DNA of 64,000 nucleotides from Fervidobacterium sp. UBA5837. Its GTDB lineage: Bacteria > Thermotogota > Thermotogae > Thermotogales > Fervidobacteriaceae. Of the stretch, positions 34,628 to 44,395 are shown in pieces (positions within the stretch are counted from its first letter, which is position 1; each line of letters opens with the position of its first letter). Under the pieces are notes generated by a model that was not told the DNA's origin, did not search any database, and worked only from the letters and a program-made list of their open reading frames with translations. The stretch is from assembly GCA_002432805.1 (NCBI GenBank), contig DJGV01000007.1, positions 82,991-146,990 of the forward strand. The letters run 5' to 3'. Made by a program: the position numbers and the translations under genes.

Positions 34628-35211
34628 GTTCTATCTCCTTCCATAAGTTTATTCCAAGTCTCCACAGTTTCCGGTAACAAATACAGATTGTGATTCACAG
34701 CGTAATCGACCTTGTTTCTGATGATTTCTAAATATGCAACGTTGAGGTCATAAAATGCAATCTCTCTGAGTTGATTAATTCTGTCATACACCCTTGTAAG
34801 CTCAAGAGAATCTGCTAGCACAAGTGCTTTGCCAAGTGGACCAAAGGTTGGATATCCGGATGTATGGTAAGCTATCCCAATCAACATATCCTCGTCATCT
34901 ATGCCAAATCTCCTCTTGAGGTACTCTGATGCCACCAATCCATGTATCAGTATTGGCCTTTTCACGCCAAGCTCAGATATGGGAATTTCATAACAATGTG
35001 CAATTTTGAATAGTTTGTCCCCTGGAAGATCTCTGAATAAATCATGTACCAATGCCATAATCGTCAACTTGTTTTCATCGAGTGAGTATCTCTTCGCTAA
35101 ACGCTTGCAAAAATCTACAACGCCAAAAACGTGTGGCTTTCTATCTTGCAAGACAAGTAAATCAACAAATCGTTGAAGTTCATTTATGATGTTTTCATAA
35201 TTAAGTTGCAT
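34624..35211 (-). CDS. yqeK: HD-domain hydrolase YqeK (symmetrical Ap4A hydrolase type)
   Basis: 195 residues. The His of HVFGVVDFCKRLA, the HD pair in ALVHDLFRD, HGLVAS and YHTSGYPTFGPLGKALVLADSLE are the YqeK pattern; such enzymes hydrolyse diadenosine tetraphosphate to ADP. The usual neighbours nadD and rsfS are absent here. Starts at ATG 35211 behind GGAGG. Confidence 0.9.
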   Translation of the reverse strand: MQLNYENIINELQRFVDLLVLQDRKPHVFGVVDFCKRLAKRYSLDENKLTIMALVHDLFRDLPGDKLFKIAHCYEIPISELGVKRPILIHGLVASEYLKRRFGIDDEDMLIGIAYHTSGYPTFGPLGKALVLADSLELTRVYDRINQLREIAFYDLNVAYLEIIRNKVDYAVNHNLYLLPETVETWNKLMEGDRT

Positions 35212-35295
35212 CTTTACATAGCCTCCGCCATCTCTAAAATACTTTAAAATGCTTTAAGATTCTCCCTAAAATACTCCTGTTTATTTGCTCGTCAA

Positions 35296-35577
35296 TCAGA
35301 AATGGTGAAAGTCATATTGAAAATCTTCGACAGTATAAAAAGCACTTAGATATTGCTCTATACTGTCCATCTTCGACTCGCAATCATTCTCATTGATAGT
35401 AGCAAAAGCGATGCCTATAGTCATGTATTCTTTGGAATCTTGATTTCCAGATTCTATAACCGATATTTCAAACCTCTTCCTAAGTTCATTGATCAATCTC
35501 TTGACCAAACTTCTCTTTTCTTTCAACGACGAAATCCCGAAGAGCTTTATAATCACATTCCCGTATCCTACAACCAT
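35296..35577 (-). CDS. DUF503 (YlxP-like) protein
   Basis: About 93 residues. The segment ISSLKEKRSLVKRLINELRKRF followed by SVIESGNQDSKEYMTIGIAF is the DUF503 signature, found in many bacteria near rbfA and infB; some members are implicated in ribosome work. ATG 35577 has GAGG 6 bases upstream; the TTG at 35589 lies on that site. Confidence 0.85.
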   Translation of the reverse strand: MVVGYGNVIIKLFGISSLKEKRSLVKRLINELRKRFEISVIESGNQDSKEYMTIGIAFATINENDCESKMDSIEQYLSAFYTVEDFQYDFHHF

Positions 35578-35632
35578 ATATCGCCTCAAGTTTCTATTCT
35601 TGATTCATAGAAGAATACTTTGAAAAGTTACA

Positions 35633-36193
35633 TTATAACTCCTCGATTATTATATTTCCATTTGTGTATATGCAAATCTCGCTTGCAATCTTCATAGATT
35701 CTTCTGCTATCTTTCTCGCATCGAAGTCTGTGTTTCTAAGCAATGCACGTGCTGCTGCTAAAGCATATGGACCGCCTGAACCAATCGCAGCTATATCCTC
35801 ATCTGGTTGGATAACTTCTCCTGTGCCAGAGAGGACTAACAAATTTTCTTTATCTGCTACGATGAGCATTGCTTCAAGTTTTCTTAAGGCACGATCCATT
35901 CTCCAATCTTTTGCCAATTCGACAGCGGCCTTCATCAGATTTCCATTCCATGCGCGATATTTATTTTCGAATCTATCGAGTAATGTCATAGCATCTGCAA
36001 CAGAACCAGCAAATCCAGTCAACACTTGCCCATCGCCAACTTTTCTGACCTTTCGCGCATTGCCCTTCATAACTGTCTCACCATACGTTACTTGACCATC
36101 TCCAGCTATGACTGCTTTACCATCTCTTCTTACCGCAAGTATCGTCGTTGAACGCCATATTTGTCTGTTTTCATCACCACGAATCTCGTACAT
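35633..36193 (-). CDS. hslV: ATP-dependent protease proteolytic subunit HslV
   Basis: Threonine protease of the HslUV (ClpQY) complex. The catalytic Thr is internal: Thr16 in WRSTTILAVRR, so a 15-residue leader must be removed, as in other Thermotogales HslV. KGNARKVRKVGDGQVLTGFAGSVADAMTL and AAIGSGGPYALAAA are characteristic. 186 residues. hslU is not next to it. Five bases separate it from the Sua5 gene upstream. Confidence 0.96.
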   Translation of the reverse strand: MYEIRGDENRQIWRSTTILAVRRDGKAVIAGDGQVTYGETVMKGNARKVRKVGDGQVLTGFAGSVADAMTLLDRFENKYRAWNGNLMKAAVELAKDWRMDRALRKLEAMLIVADKENLLVLSGTGEVIQPDEDIAAIGSGGPYALAAARALLRNTDFDARKIAEESMKIASEICIYTNGNIIIEEL

Positions 36194-36197
36194 TTTA

Positions 36198-37190
36198 TCA
36201 CCCCTTCGAAATTGCTTTTTTAATTCTATTCATTATCGAAAAGAATATACCATATTCTGGGAATTTTTCAATTACTCCCTCTTCATATTCACTCTTATCC
36301 AGATAACGGAGACTTCTGTAAAGATTCTGTGCTATTGTGTACGGCCTTTCAAACTCCCCTAAAACATACACATTATCAACGTTTTTGAGAAAACCTTCCT
36401 TTGTCTCTTTGCTGCACAAGATCAAGACATCTTTATCGATGAAATTTGCAAGTTCACTCGGTTCTGCCATCTGCAACTTTTTCTCAGGTGCATAATGACG
36501 GTACTTCATCCCAGGTGCTAAGGGCTTTTCATCTTGTCTTGGCTGGTAGTACTCAACAGCACCAAAAATAGCGCTAAGTTCTTCCATCGTTATCGGTCCA
36601 GGTCTCAATACAAGTGGCACAGTTCTAGTCAAATCTACGATCGTCGACTCTATACCAAACGCGCTTTCCCCTGCATCTATTATACACTCTATTCGGTATC
36701 TTAAATCTTCGATTACCGTAGCTGCATCTGTTGGACTTGGTTTTCCTGAAAGATTCGCACTCGGTGCTGCAATGGGACCTGCACACCTTGATAGCCGTTG
36801 AGCAACTGGATGTGCGGGAATTCTCACACCGACCGTTTCCAATCCTGCCGTTACTTCATACGGAATATTTTCCTTTTTCCGTAAAACAAACGTTATGGGA
36901 CCGGGTGTTATCTTTTCAATTATCTCTAAATACCTATCGTCTACATATGCAACTTCTCGAATCTTATCAGCAGAATCAATATGAACGATCAAAGGGTTAT
37001 CACCAGGCCTACCTTTGACTTGAAATATCTTCTTTACTGCATCTGGAAGTGTTGCAAGTGCCCCAAGACCGTACACGGTCTCTGTTGGAAATGCAACAAG
37101 ACCGCCGTTTTTCAAAATCTCACATGGTTGATCAATTGAATCGTTGTATAGATCTTCGATCTTAAGTATCTTCGTCTCTATGTTATGCAT
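36198..37190 (-). CDS. ywlC: Threonylcarbamoyl-AMP synthase (Sua5/YwlC)
   Basis: Makes threonylcarbamoyl-AMP for the t6A37 modification of tRNAs reading ANN codons. YrdC domain with GGLVAFPTETVYGLGA, KGRPGDNPLIVH, VRIPAHPVA, APSANLSGKPSPT and the EST(I)VDLT segment, then the C-terminal Sua5 domain after the linker rich in PGMKYRHYAP. About 330 residues, the longer Sua5 form. ATG 37190 or 37193; GAGGTG favours the second. Confidence 0.94.
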   Translation of the reverse strand: MHNIETKILKIEDLYNDSIDQPCEILKNGGLVAFPTETVYGLGALATLPDAVKKIFQVKGRPGDNPLIVHIDSADKIREVAYVDDRYLEIIEKITPGPITFVLRKKENIPYEVTAGLETVGVRIPAHPVAQRLSRCAGPIAAPSANLSGKPSPTDAATVIEDLRYRIECIIDAGESAFGIESTIVDLTRTVPLVLRPGPITMEELSAIFGAVEYYQPRQDEKPLAPGMKYRHYAPEKKLQMAEPSELANFIDKDVLILCSKETKEGFLKNVDNVYVLGEFERPYTIAQNLYRSLRYLDKSEYEEGVIEKFPEYGIFFSIMNRIKKAISKG

Positions 37191-37219
37191 CATTGCACCT
37201 CAAAAACTCGTTTCAGACG

Positions 37220-38107
37220 TCAAAATATCGAACTTTCTATCTCTGAAAACACCCTTTCGTATTCTCTAACAATTCTCTTATCCTTTGTTATGTAAATCAT
37301 CTCTACATTTTTGTGGAATCCACTTTCTGTATAGTTCGTCGACCCTGTGATGAGTGTGTTGTCTGTCAAAATGAACTTATGATGTAGCATCCTTGATTCC
37401 ACTACCTTTATATTTCTTGTACTTATCTTGTACAGAGGACTACTCTTAAACCACTTGTCGGTAAGAATGCGCACATCCGTACCCTTACTTTCCTTGAATT
37501 TCAGCGCTGCAACCAAATTTGCATCGGTTAGTGCATAAATACATACATAAATTCTTTTATCGGCTTTCAATATCAATTTTACTACAGATTCTTCAACATT
37601 GTCTATAGGAGAGACCAAAAAGCCATCAACCGGTGTAATCTTTCCATAATCCCAAGCACTAAGAAAAAAATACTTGAACCTTTCCGAATAGGTGCTTGGA
37701 AGAAAAATAATATCGTTCAAACCCGTTCCCAGTCCACTCTCACTGAAATTTGCAGAACCAAAAACTACACCATTTTCATTTACCATGAACTTCACATGGT
37801 GCAGCCCTTTTGAGATATCCATTTTTGACGGAATTTCAACAACTGCATTCTCTGTGAGTACTCTTGCATCGATACCTCTGTCGAGTGCGTTTGATAGTGC
37901 TTCCAAAATAACAGGATGGGAAACATCGAGTGCGGAAATGTACAAGAAATGTTGAGACGAATCGATAAACTGTGTAACTTCATCAACTAGTGGACCATCT
38001 ATAGTAAAAAAAGCCTCGATATGATCACCAGATGTATTTGAGAGGAAAACAAATAACAAAACTATGACAGGAACAACAGACAGAAACAAATAATACCATC
38101 TTTTCAT
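37220..38107 (-). CDS. Phospholipase D-like protein, secreted or membrane anchored
   Basis: 295 residues with an N-terminal hydrophobic segment (about 5-24). Two PLD repeats: the second is complete, HHKFILTDN with GSTNYTESG; the first reads HHVKFMVNENG with GSANFSESG, so the Asp of HxK(x4)D is Asn. Could be a phosphodiesterase, a nuclease of the Nuc type or an inactive paralogue. Upstream of it on the strand is the ABC-2 cassette, after a 47-base gap. Confidence 0.85.
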   Translation of the reverse strand: MKRWYYLFLSVVPVIVLLFVFLSNTSGDHIEAFFTIDGPLVDEVTQFIDSSQHFLYISALDVSHPVILEALSNALDRGIDARVLTENAVVEIPSKMDISKGLHHVKFMVNENGVVFGSANFSESGLGTGLNDIIFLPSTYSERFKYFFLSAWDYGKITPVDGFLVSPIDNVEESVVKLILKADKRIYVCIYALTDANLVAALKFKESKGTDVRILTDKWFKSSPLYKISTRNIKVVESRMLHHKFILTDNTLITGSTNYTESGFHKNVEMIYITKDKRIVREYERVFSEIESSIF

Positions 38108-38154
38108 GACATGTACCTCGCAGCTACGCTATCAAAATCCTAAATCCTTCACAT

Positions 38155-39258
38155 CTAGTCTGAAACTCCCAATTTCTTTGAACGTAGCAAAACGATCGAC
38201 GTGCTTACTGCAAGATAAATCAGTGGAACAATGAAATGATTTAAATCAAGACTGTTCATCCCTTCTGCGGCTCTCATACCATCGACTGTGTAGGTCAACG
38301 GCAAGAAACTTGCCAATTTTACTATGAAAGGGCTAAGTGTCTTCAATGGGAAATAGAATCCTCCAACAAACATCTGTAGTTGGAAAAAGATTTGCTGAAA
38401 GATTATTAGACCTGTTGAATTATTTGAAAAGGTCATGATGGCCAAGGTTAGCATCGTCAAAACCACACATGACAACAAAGTATGCACTATGGTGGAAGGT
38501 AAGTACGAAAGTACGTTGACTTTAAGAAGAGAGGCAACGAGACTTAAAACTATCAGTGACACGATCATGATAATCACATTTACGATAGCTGCAGTTACAT
38601 AGACAGTGGTGATTTTTGTAGGTGTCATCGATAATTTCTTGAGTGTTCCCTTACGTCGAAAGTATATGAGGTCATTCATGAAACCGAATAGAAAAGTCGA
38701 CATAATAGCCATTCCGACAACACCGGGATATATGAAATTGTTGTAATCGTACTGCTTTTGTGATAAGTCGTGTACTTCATACTCAACGTTTTCTACAACG
38801 TCCATTGAATTGAATATGCCCTCTATTACATCGCAAGCAATGGCAGAAGATTGTCTTATAGGGGCATAATACAATTCTACTGGTACTTGACGAAATAGCA
38901 ACGTCTTTCTAAGCAGCAATGCACTTGAATAACTCCTGTCGAAGTTCTCTGATAAAATTACGAGTATATCCAATTTATCCTCTTCTATATTCTTTTTCAA
39001 TGCATCGATAGTTTCTTGTGAATAGTCTGAGATGAATTCAACGTCCATCTGCTCAACCTTGCTTAAGACTTCTTTCAGAGTACTGCTCTGCCCCAATATT
39101 TTCACTCGAAATTGTACATTTTCATCCATATTGCCAAATATGGAAGTTAAGATCAAAAAGAGTACTACGGGAAAAATGGCAAGCCAGAATACGGATTCTT
39201 TAGATCTCAGGAAAAGTTGCTTAAAAAGACTGACGAATAGAGCCCAATATTTCTTCAT
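38155..39258 (-). CDS. ABC-2 type transporter permease
   Basis: 367 residues: one membrane helix near the N-terminus, a large extracytoplasmic domain of about 150 residues, then five helices with the ABC-2 block around FMNDLIYFRRKGTLKKLSMTPTK. Third gene of a permease-ATPase-permease cassette. It is the longer of the two permeases and probably pairs with the other one as a heterodimer. The substrate is unknown; ABC-2 exporters move polymers, lipids or drugs. Confidence 0.88.
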   Translation of the reverse strand: MKKYWALFVSLFKQLFLRSKESVFWLAIFPVVLFLILTSIFGNMDENVQFRVKILGQSSTLKEVLSKVEQMDVEFISDYSQETIDALKKNIEEDKLDILVILSENFDRSYSSALLLRKTLLFRQVPVELYYAPIRQSSAIACDVIEGIFNSMDVVENVEYEVHDLSQKQYDYNNFIYPGVVGMAIMSTFLFGFMNDLIYFRRKGTLKKLSMTPTKITTVYVTAAIVNVIIMIVSLIVLSLVASLLKVNVLSYLPSTIVHTLLSCVVLTMLTLAIMTFSNNSTGLIIFQQIFFQLQMFVGGFYFPLKTLSPFIVKLASFLPLTYTVDGMRAAEGMNSLDLNHFIVPLIYLAVSTSIVLLRSKKLGVSD

Positions 39259-39289
39259 CGATTCGCTCCTTTTCTATCTCCCTTTTATA

Positions 39290-40180
39290 CTAATCGATCT
39301 TCTTACCAGTGAGTTTTAGAAACACATCTTCCAAAGTAGGATGTCTTACGACAAAGTTTGTAACGTTGTTTTTCAAGAGCTCTCTGATTGCTGAGACTGT
39401 ATCACGTGTGTGAAGATAAGCGTATTCTCCGGCAACAATGGCATCTTCGAATAGCGCCGAGTACTCCTCAGGGAACTCTATAACTGACTCCAGTCCCGAT
39501 GAATTTATTAACTCTTGTGGAGATCCTCTTGTTATGATATTTCCATGGTCCATAATGTAAACTCTGTCCGATAACTGCTGCGCTTCATCCATGTAGTGAG
39601 TGGTCAGCACGATTCCTTTACCACGAGATTTGAATTTCAATATGATTTCCCACAGATTTCTTCTTGCATGAGGATCTAATCCCACTGTAGGTTCATCCAA
39701 GAAGACCAAATCCGGGTCGTTAACAAAGGCCAACGCTACTGCCAAACGTTGCTTTTGACCACCTGACAAATGCCTTATACGCGTCTTGACCTTTTCTCCA
39801 AGTTCGAAGATCTCTATCAATTCTTTTGTATCCAAGCTCTTTGTATACAGAGATTTGTAAAGTTTTATAGTCTCAGAGACTGTCAAATCTTCAAAGAACG
39901 AATTTTCTTGGAAGCATACCCCTACTCTATTCTTAACTTCACTATTTACCTCTCTGAACTTTCCAAAGTAAGATATTTCTCCATCATCTTTTGTTCGAAG
40001 TCCTTCGATGATCTCTATCGTTGTAGTCTTTCCAGCACCATTTGGTCCAAGTATAGAGGCAATCTCACCTGCACTTACTTCAAACGAAATGTCATCAACT
40101 GCCTTGATTGAAGGATAGTATTTTTTGATATTATTTACTTGAAGCACAGTTACATTTCCATTTTGTCCATTCTTGTTCAC
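39290..40180 (-). CDS. ABC transporter ATP-binding protein
   Basis: Walker A GPNGAGKTT, Q-loop CFQEN, signature LSGGQKQRLA, Walker B DLVFLDEPT with the D-loop GLDPHARR, and switch His in LTTHYMDEA. 296 residues; the C-terminal tail of about 60 residues is typical of ABC-2 exporters. GTG start 40180 with TAGGTGAT upstream. Between its two permeases, about 30 bases from each. Confidence 0.95.
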   Translation of the reverse strand: MNKNGQNGNVTVLQVNNIKKYYPSIKAVDDISFEVSAGEIASILGPNGAGKTTTIEIIEGLRTKDDGEISYFGKFREVNSEVKNRVGVCFQENSFFEDLTVSETIKLYKSLYTKSLDTKELIEIFELGEKVKTRIRHLSGGQKQRLAVALAFVNDPDLVFLDEPTVGLDPHARRNLWEIILKFKSRGKGIVLTTHYMDEAQQLSDRVYIMDHGNIITRGSPQELINSSGLESVIEFPEEYSALFEDAIVAGEYAYLHTRDTVSAIRELLKNNVTNFVVRHPTLEDVFLKLTGKKID

Positions 40181-40211
40181 AAACCATCACCTACTTGCGT
40201 TTTAGATTTCC

Positions 40212-41210
40212 TTATGCAGGTTTCAAGAACTTTCCAATTGCATAGCTGCCTAACACAATGCCTAAGATTATAAACGTCGTACAGATGATCCAAAAACCTT
40301 GATTGGTGACGGTATCTATGCCATACACCTTTTGAAAGAGCATGTGCATGTACCTTGGTGGAGTAAAGTATGATACGATCTGCAAAGGTTTGGGTAGAAA
40401 TGTGATTGGAAAGTACACGCCGGAAAAGAACATGAAAATGGTGTAGAGAATTTGAGCGATGGACGAAGCAGACTTTTTGAAAATGAGGCTAAGGATGACA
40501 CCTAAACCAAGGCTAATCATTATAGAAGCGAAGACAACAAATAAGTACGCAACAATGAGTTGTGGAGATATGAAGAGGTTAACTTTGAAAACAAGCCAAG
40601 AGATAACGATAACCAATAATGATGAAATGATTCCCGTTATAATCTGTGCGCCAGTTGCACTGATCAGCAAATAGAGTCTATTGACATTGGTGAGCATGAA
40701 TCTCTTGAAAAGGCCATACTGGGCATATTCTGAAAACAACATTACCCCCGCGTTCATACCGACGGACAACAACGAGATGGCAATGACACCGATCATTATG
40801 TACTCCAAATCTGAAAGTTGGCGACTAAATTTTATTTCGTGCTCTACAACATTTATTATCGATTTTTCGTTGCGAGCAGATGCGTATTTCAACCTAAATA
40901 TTGTAATCTCACTGTCCACAGAAGAAAACGTGGAAAGAAGATAGACATCCATCTTTCCATCGTTTGCAACTATCACAACATCGTTGCCCATTGATTTTAT
41001 CTCTTCTAAAGTCGGCAACGTATCGAGCCTTTTCCAGTTACTGTTGACCTCAGATAATTCTCTGTCTGAATAAAAAGCAACACCAATTTGAGATTGCTGT
41101 TTACCAAAGACAGCTCCAAACATTAAAAGAAAGACGATCGGAAGAATGATGTTCATAAAAAACAAGAGTGTATTTCTGAAATTGACAGTTAAAAATGAGT
41201 AAAAGAGCAT
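40212..41210 (-). CDS. ABC-2 type transporter permease
   Basis: 332 residues with the same topology as its partner: N-terminal helix (MNIILPIVFLLMFGAVFG), an external domain, then five helices, and the motif FSEYAQYGLFKRFMLTNVNR in the cytoplasmic loop. First gene of the cassette. ATG 41210 fits AAAGGAG with spacing 6; the TTG at 41216 touches the ribosome site. Confidence 0.88.
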   Translation of the reverse strand: MLFYSFLTVNFRNTLLFFMNIILPIVFLLMFGAVFGKQQSQIGVAFYSDRELSEVNSNWKRLDTLPTLEEIKSMGNDVVIVANDGKMDVYLLSTFSSVDSEITIFRLKYASARNEKSIINVVEHEIKFSRQLSDLEYIMIGVIAISLLSVGMNAGVMLFSEYAQYGLFKRFMLTNVNRLYLLISATGAQIITGIISSLLVIVISWLVFKVNLFISPQLIVAYLFVVFASIMISLGLGVILSLIFKKSASSIAQILYTIFMFFSGVYFPITFLPKPLQIVSYFTPPRYMHMLFQKVYGIDTVTNQGFWIICTTFIILGIVLGSYAIGKFLKPA

Positions 41211-41264
41211 CCTCAACTCCTTTCCATTCTCACAAATCCTACAAAATCCGTGGTTGACTAATTG

Positions 41265-44200
41265 TTACTTAAACATGATCCATGCTCCCAAGGAGAATCC
41301 GATTAGCAATATCGTCAATATCGTTGTTTTGTTTTTTTCGTTTTTGAGGTCTAATTCAAGCTTTGAGATTCTATCGGATGTCTTAGAAGCTTCTTCCAGA
41401 GTGATCATACTTGACTTTTGGATGTCCTCTATGCTCTTTTGTAGATTGTCTTGCTTTTGGGACAATTCCGATGTAGTATTAATCAGCACATCTGTTCTTG
41501 CTTTCTCATTTGCAAGTTCCACTTCAAGAGTTGAAACTCGATCAGAGGTTAATGTATATGACTTCTGGAGTTCTTCAGTAATCTCTTGAACATCATTTTG
41601 TCTCTCCGCCAACTGCATGATAGATTCTTCAAGTTGAGTATCTCTTTCTGAAAGCTGGTTTACTTTTGCGTCCAAGGTATTTGTCAATTCATCTATTTTA
41701 CCTTCGATTAATACGTTCTTTGCCGTGAGCTTTTCGTCCATTTCTGAAAGTTTCTTTTCGTATTCCTTAGCTTGCTCTGATAGTTGTCCAGAAAATTTGT
41801 CATCCAATACTCCTAAGGCATCGTTAAACTGTGAAAGCGTAACCATGTTTGAAAGGTTGTTTTCAAAATCCTTTGAAAAGTCCAAAAACTTCGTATTTTC
41901 AAGCTCAAGATTGGTTAATTGGTCTTCCATTTCTTGTAGACGAACTTCAAATTTACCTTGTTGGTTTTGCAATTCTTCGATTGATAGATTTAGTGCGTTT
42001 GAAGAATGTTGAAATTGCTCTGCACTTACCATGTTTACAGAAATACCATCGAGTTTCTCACTCAAAGTATTCACATTTTTCTCGAGTGATTGTATCTTTT
42101 CATTCAGATTTTCAAAATTGATGTCTACATCGCTTAATGTTTTCTTGATACCATTTATCTCGTTCGAAATGCTTGCAGACTCGGGTTCGAGAAGACTTGT
42201 AAATTTTTCTTGCAGTTCAGTCATGCCTACCTTTGAATTCACATCTTGTGACAATTGCTCATATCTCTTGTTCAAATTTGCTAATTCTTCTTCTATCTTT
42301 GTACTCTTCTGCAAGAATTCATCTACTTGAGTCATTGAGGCTACGGATGAAACTTTAGTTAAACTTGATAATTCATCCATGCGTGAGTTAAGTTTTGATA
42401 AATCTTCTTTCAACGTTGATACCTTGGTGGACAAATCGTTTAGTTGGTCCTCAGAAACATACCGCGAGGCGTCGGTCATCGGAGTAGAGGCTTGTGATTG
42501 AGACATCTGAGAAGATTGTTGAATTGATTTCACGCGTGATTCCAAGTCTAAGACCATCGATAATACCTTCTGAATATTCTGATTGACTGAATTCAGTTGA
42601 GCAACAGAAACCTTATTTTGAACATCGGTTTCCAAGTTCTTCACTCTGTTCTTCAAACTTTCCATGTCTACCTGCTGGAGACCTTGGCTCGTACTCTGAG
42701 ATAGTTGTGATATCCTATCTGAGACCTCACTTATCTTAACTGCCAAGTCATTGACTTTATTTGTCACACTCAAAATATCGTTCGATAGTTTATCTAAGTT
42801 CTGATTCTTCGACTCGATCGCTTTTGAAATATTCTCGATAGATTCGCTGTTAATTGAGATAGAACTTAATTCAGACAATATCTCCTTTAAGTTTTCTACC
42901 TCGGTTATTATCTTCTCGAGTTCTTCCTTCGATACTTTTTCATCTGTCTTTAATGTAAGATTTTGTATATTATTCTCGATTAGACTAATCTTCTGTTTGA
43001 CGCTCTCTACATTGGCTTCAAGTTTGCTAATTTGATCAACCGAAGCTACAAGAGCCTTTACCTCAGCTGATGAAAGTACTTTCGATTTCAAAGATTCGAA
43101 TAGTGCATCCAAGTCCGTAGTGCTTAATGCATCGTTTGATACCTCGTCACTAGCTCTTTTAATATTCTCTATTTCTTGTTTTATGCTCTTCAATTCATCT
43201 TGTATTTCGATATCGGTTAACGAAATAATTGCTATTTTGTTTGCCAAATCATCGTATTTCCGTTCAACATTCGATATTCGATCGATTTCTGCGACAATCC
43301 CCGTGCTATTTGTTTGAGTTATGTTTCTTAATTCGATCAATTCCTTCTTCAGAAAATCAATATCTGTAAGTATACTGGTTATCTGCTCTTCTGGTAGAAC
43401 CTGTGTGGCACTGTTAACTACGCTTGATTGGGAAGATTTCAATTCATTGATCTGCTCACTTGTTCTTAACACTTCTTCTTTAATGTTCTCCAAGTCTTCC
43501 TGGATAGATTTGTAATCACTCTGCTGCTTTGTTAGGTAATCGATCTTTGCCTTTAGGTCAGCTATATCGCTGGCATAGCTATCGTAATTCGTTACCGCAC
43601 CTTGCTGAACGTTGGTGCTCTCACTCGTAGCCTTAGATTCCTCTTCAACACGCGCAAGCGCAGTCTTTAGTTGAGCTATGTTCTCTTCCAACGTGGTCAT
43701 ATTGTCTGACAGACTCTTCCCAACTGAGTCGATCTTCTTGCTAGTGTCGTTAATATATGCTGTTAAAGAGTTTATACGATTTTCAAGATCAGCTAATCTT
43801 GTGTAGATAGCATTGTATTTCGTATAGATGTCATCAACCATCTTTTTCAGGTCAGTGTATTTATTTTTGCTATCCACGAGGTCAGTGGAGAGTTCCTTTG
43901 TTGTGTTGGAGAGGGTTGAAAAATCTTGGGATAGTTTTTTCACATTATCGGAGAGTATACTCAGCGTCATCTTCAGATCAGCTAATTGCTTTTCGAAATC
44001 TGTTGTTTCCAAATTCGTTTGTGTCGCTTGGTTTATCACCATCTGGTTGACTTGTGAATTCATCTGCACCTCAACGACATTCAATCTCGATTTGAGCTCT
44101 TCTAGCCTGTCGTTGAGTACGGAATATAGTCTATACATCAATACTGCGACTTGATATCTCGTTATAACTTCATTTCCCCTATACGTACCATCGGGAAATC

Positions 44201-44333
44201 CAGTTATAATTTGAAGGTCACCTAGCGTACTTATAGCTTCGTATGCCCAATGAGATTCATCTACATCTTTGTAAACTGCAAATAGACTCAATGAGAGTGC
44301 AATACACAAAATAGAGACAAACAATCTTCTCAT
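41265..44333 (-). CDS. SLH-domain coiled-coil rod protein (Omp-alpha type toga spacer)
   Basis: 1022 residues. Signal peptide to about residue 18; one SLH domain (DVDESHWAYEAISTLGDLQ, FPDGTYRGNEVITRYQ, about 20-75) that should bind the cell wall; about 920 residues of heptad-rich coiled coil high in Leu, Glu, Ser, Lys and Asn; and a C-terminal hydrophobic segment (LTILLIGFSLGAWIMF) for anchoring in the outer envelope. This is the Omp-alpha design of Thermotoga, where the rod spans the gap between wall and toga, but it is more than twice the length I recall for that protein (about 400). A run of seven G forms its ribosome site. Confidence 0.88.
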   Translation of the reverse strand: MRRLFVSILCIALSLSLFAVYKDVDESHWAYEAISTLGDLQIITGFPDGTYRGNEVITRYQVAVLMYRLYSVLNDRLEELKSRLNVVEVQMNSQVNQMVINQATQTNLETTDFEKQLADLKMTLSILSDNVKKLSQDFSTLSNTTKELSTDLVDSKNKYTDLKKMVDDIYTKYNAIYTRLADLENRINSLTAYINDTSKKIDSVGKSLSDNMTTLEENIAQLKTALARVEEESKATSESTNVQQGAVTNYDSYASDIADLKAKIDYLTKQQSDYKSIQEDLENIKEEVLRTSEQINELKSSQSSVVNSATQVLPEEQITSILTDIDFLKKELIELRNITQTNSTGIVAEIDRISNVERKYDDLANKIAIISLTDIEIQDELKSIKQEIENIKRASDEVSNDALSTTDLDALFESLKSKVLSSAEVKALVASVDQISKLEANVESVKQKISLIENNIQNLTLKTDEKVSKEELEKIITEVENLKEILSELSSISINSESIENISKAIESKNQNLDKLSNDILSVTNKVNDLAVKISEVSDRISQLSQSTSQGLQQVDMESLKNRVKNLETDVQNKVSVAQLNSVNQNIQKVLSMVLDLESRVKSIQQSSQMSQSQASTPMTDASRYVSEDQLNDLSTKVSTLKEDLSKLNSRMDELSSLTKVSSVASMTQVDEFLQKSTKIEEELANLNKRYEQLSQDVNSKVGMTELQEKFTSLLEPESASISNEINGIKKTLSDVDINFENLNEKIQSLEKNVNTLSEKLDGISVNMVSAEQFQHSSNALNLSIEELQNQQGKFEVRLQEMEDQLTNLELENTKFLDFSKDFENNLSNMVTLSQFNDALGVLDDKFSGQLSEQAKEYEKKLSEMDEKLTAKNVLIEGKIDELTNTLDAKVNQLSERDTQLEESIMQLAERQNDVQEITEELQKSYTLTSDRVSTLEVELANEKARTDVLINTTSELSQKQDNLQKSIEDIQKSSMITLEEASKTSDRISKLELDLKNEKNKTTILTILLIGFSLGAWIMFK

Positions 44334-44378
44334 AATATTCCCCCCCTATCTACATATTATCCTTCATTTACATCTACA

Positions 44379-44384
44379 ATTATA
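44379..44384 (-). promoter_or_regulatory. -10 box before the rod protein
   Basis: Consensus TATAAT on the minus strand in the 62-base gap between the radical SAM and rod protein genes. The -35 (TGTAAA or similar, inside the radical SAM stop region) is poor. It suggests the abundant rod protein has its own promoter. Confidence 0.45.
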
Positions 44385-44395
44385 ACAGCATATTA

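Noticed and set aside
41725..44154. Several antisense frames of 65-110 codons opposite the coiled-coil rod gene
   Set aside because: All are Ser/Phe/Leu-rich reverse images of a Leu/Glu/Lys/Ser coiled coil; no ribosome sites.
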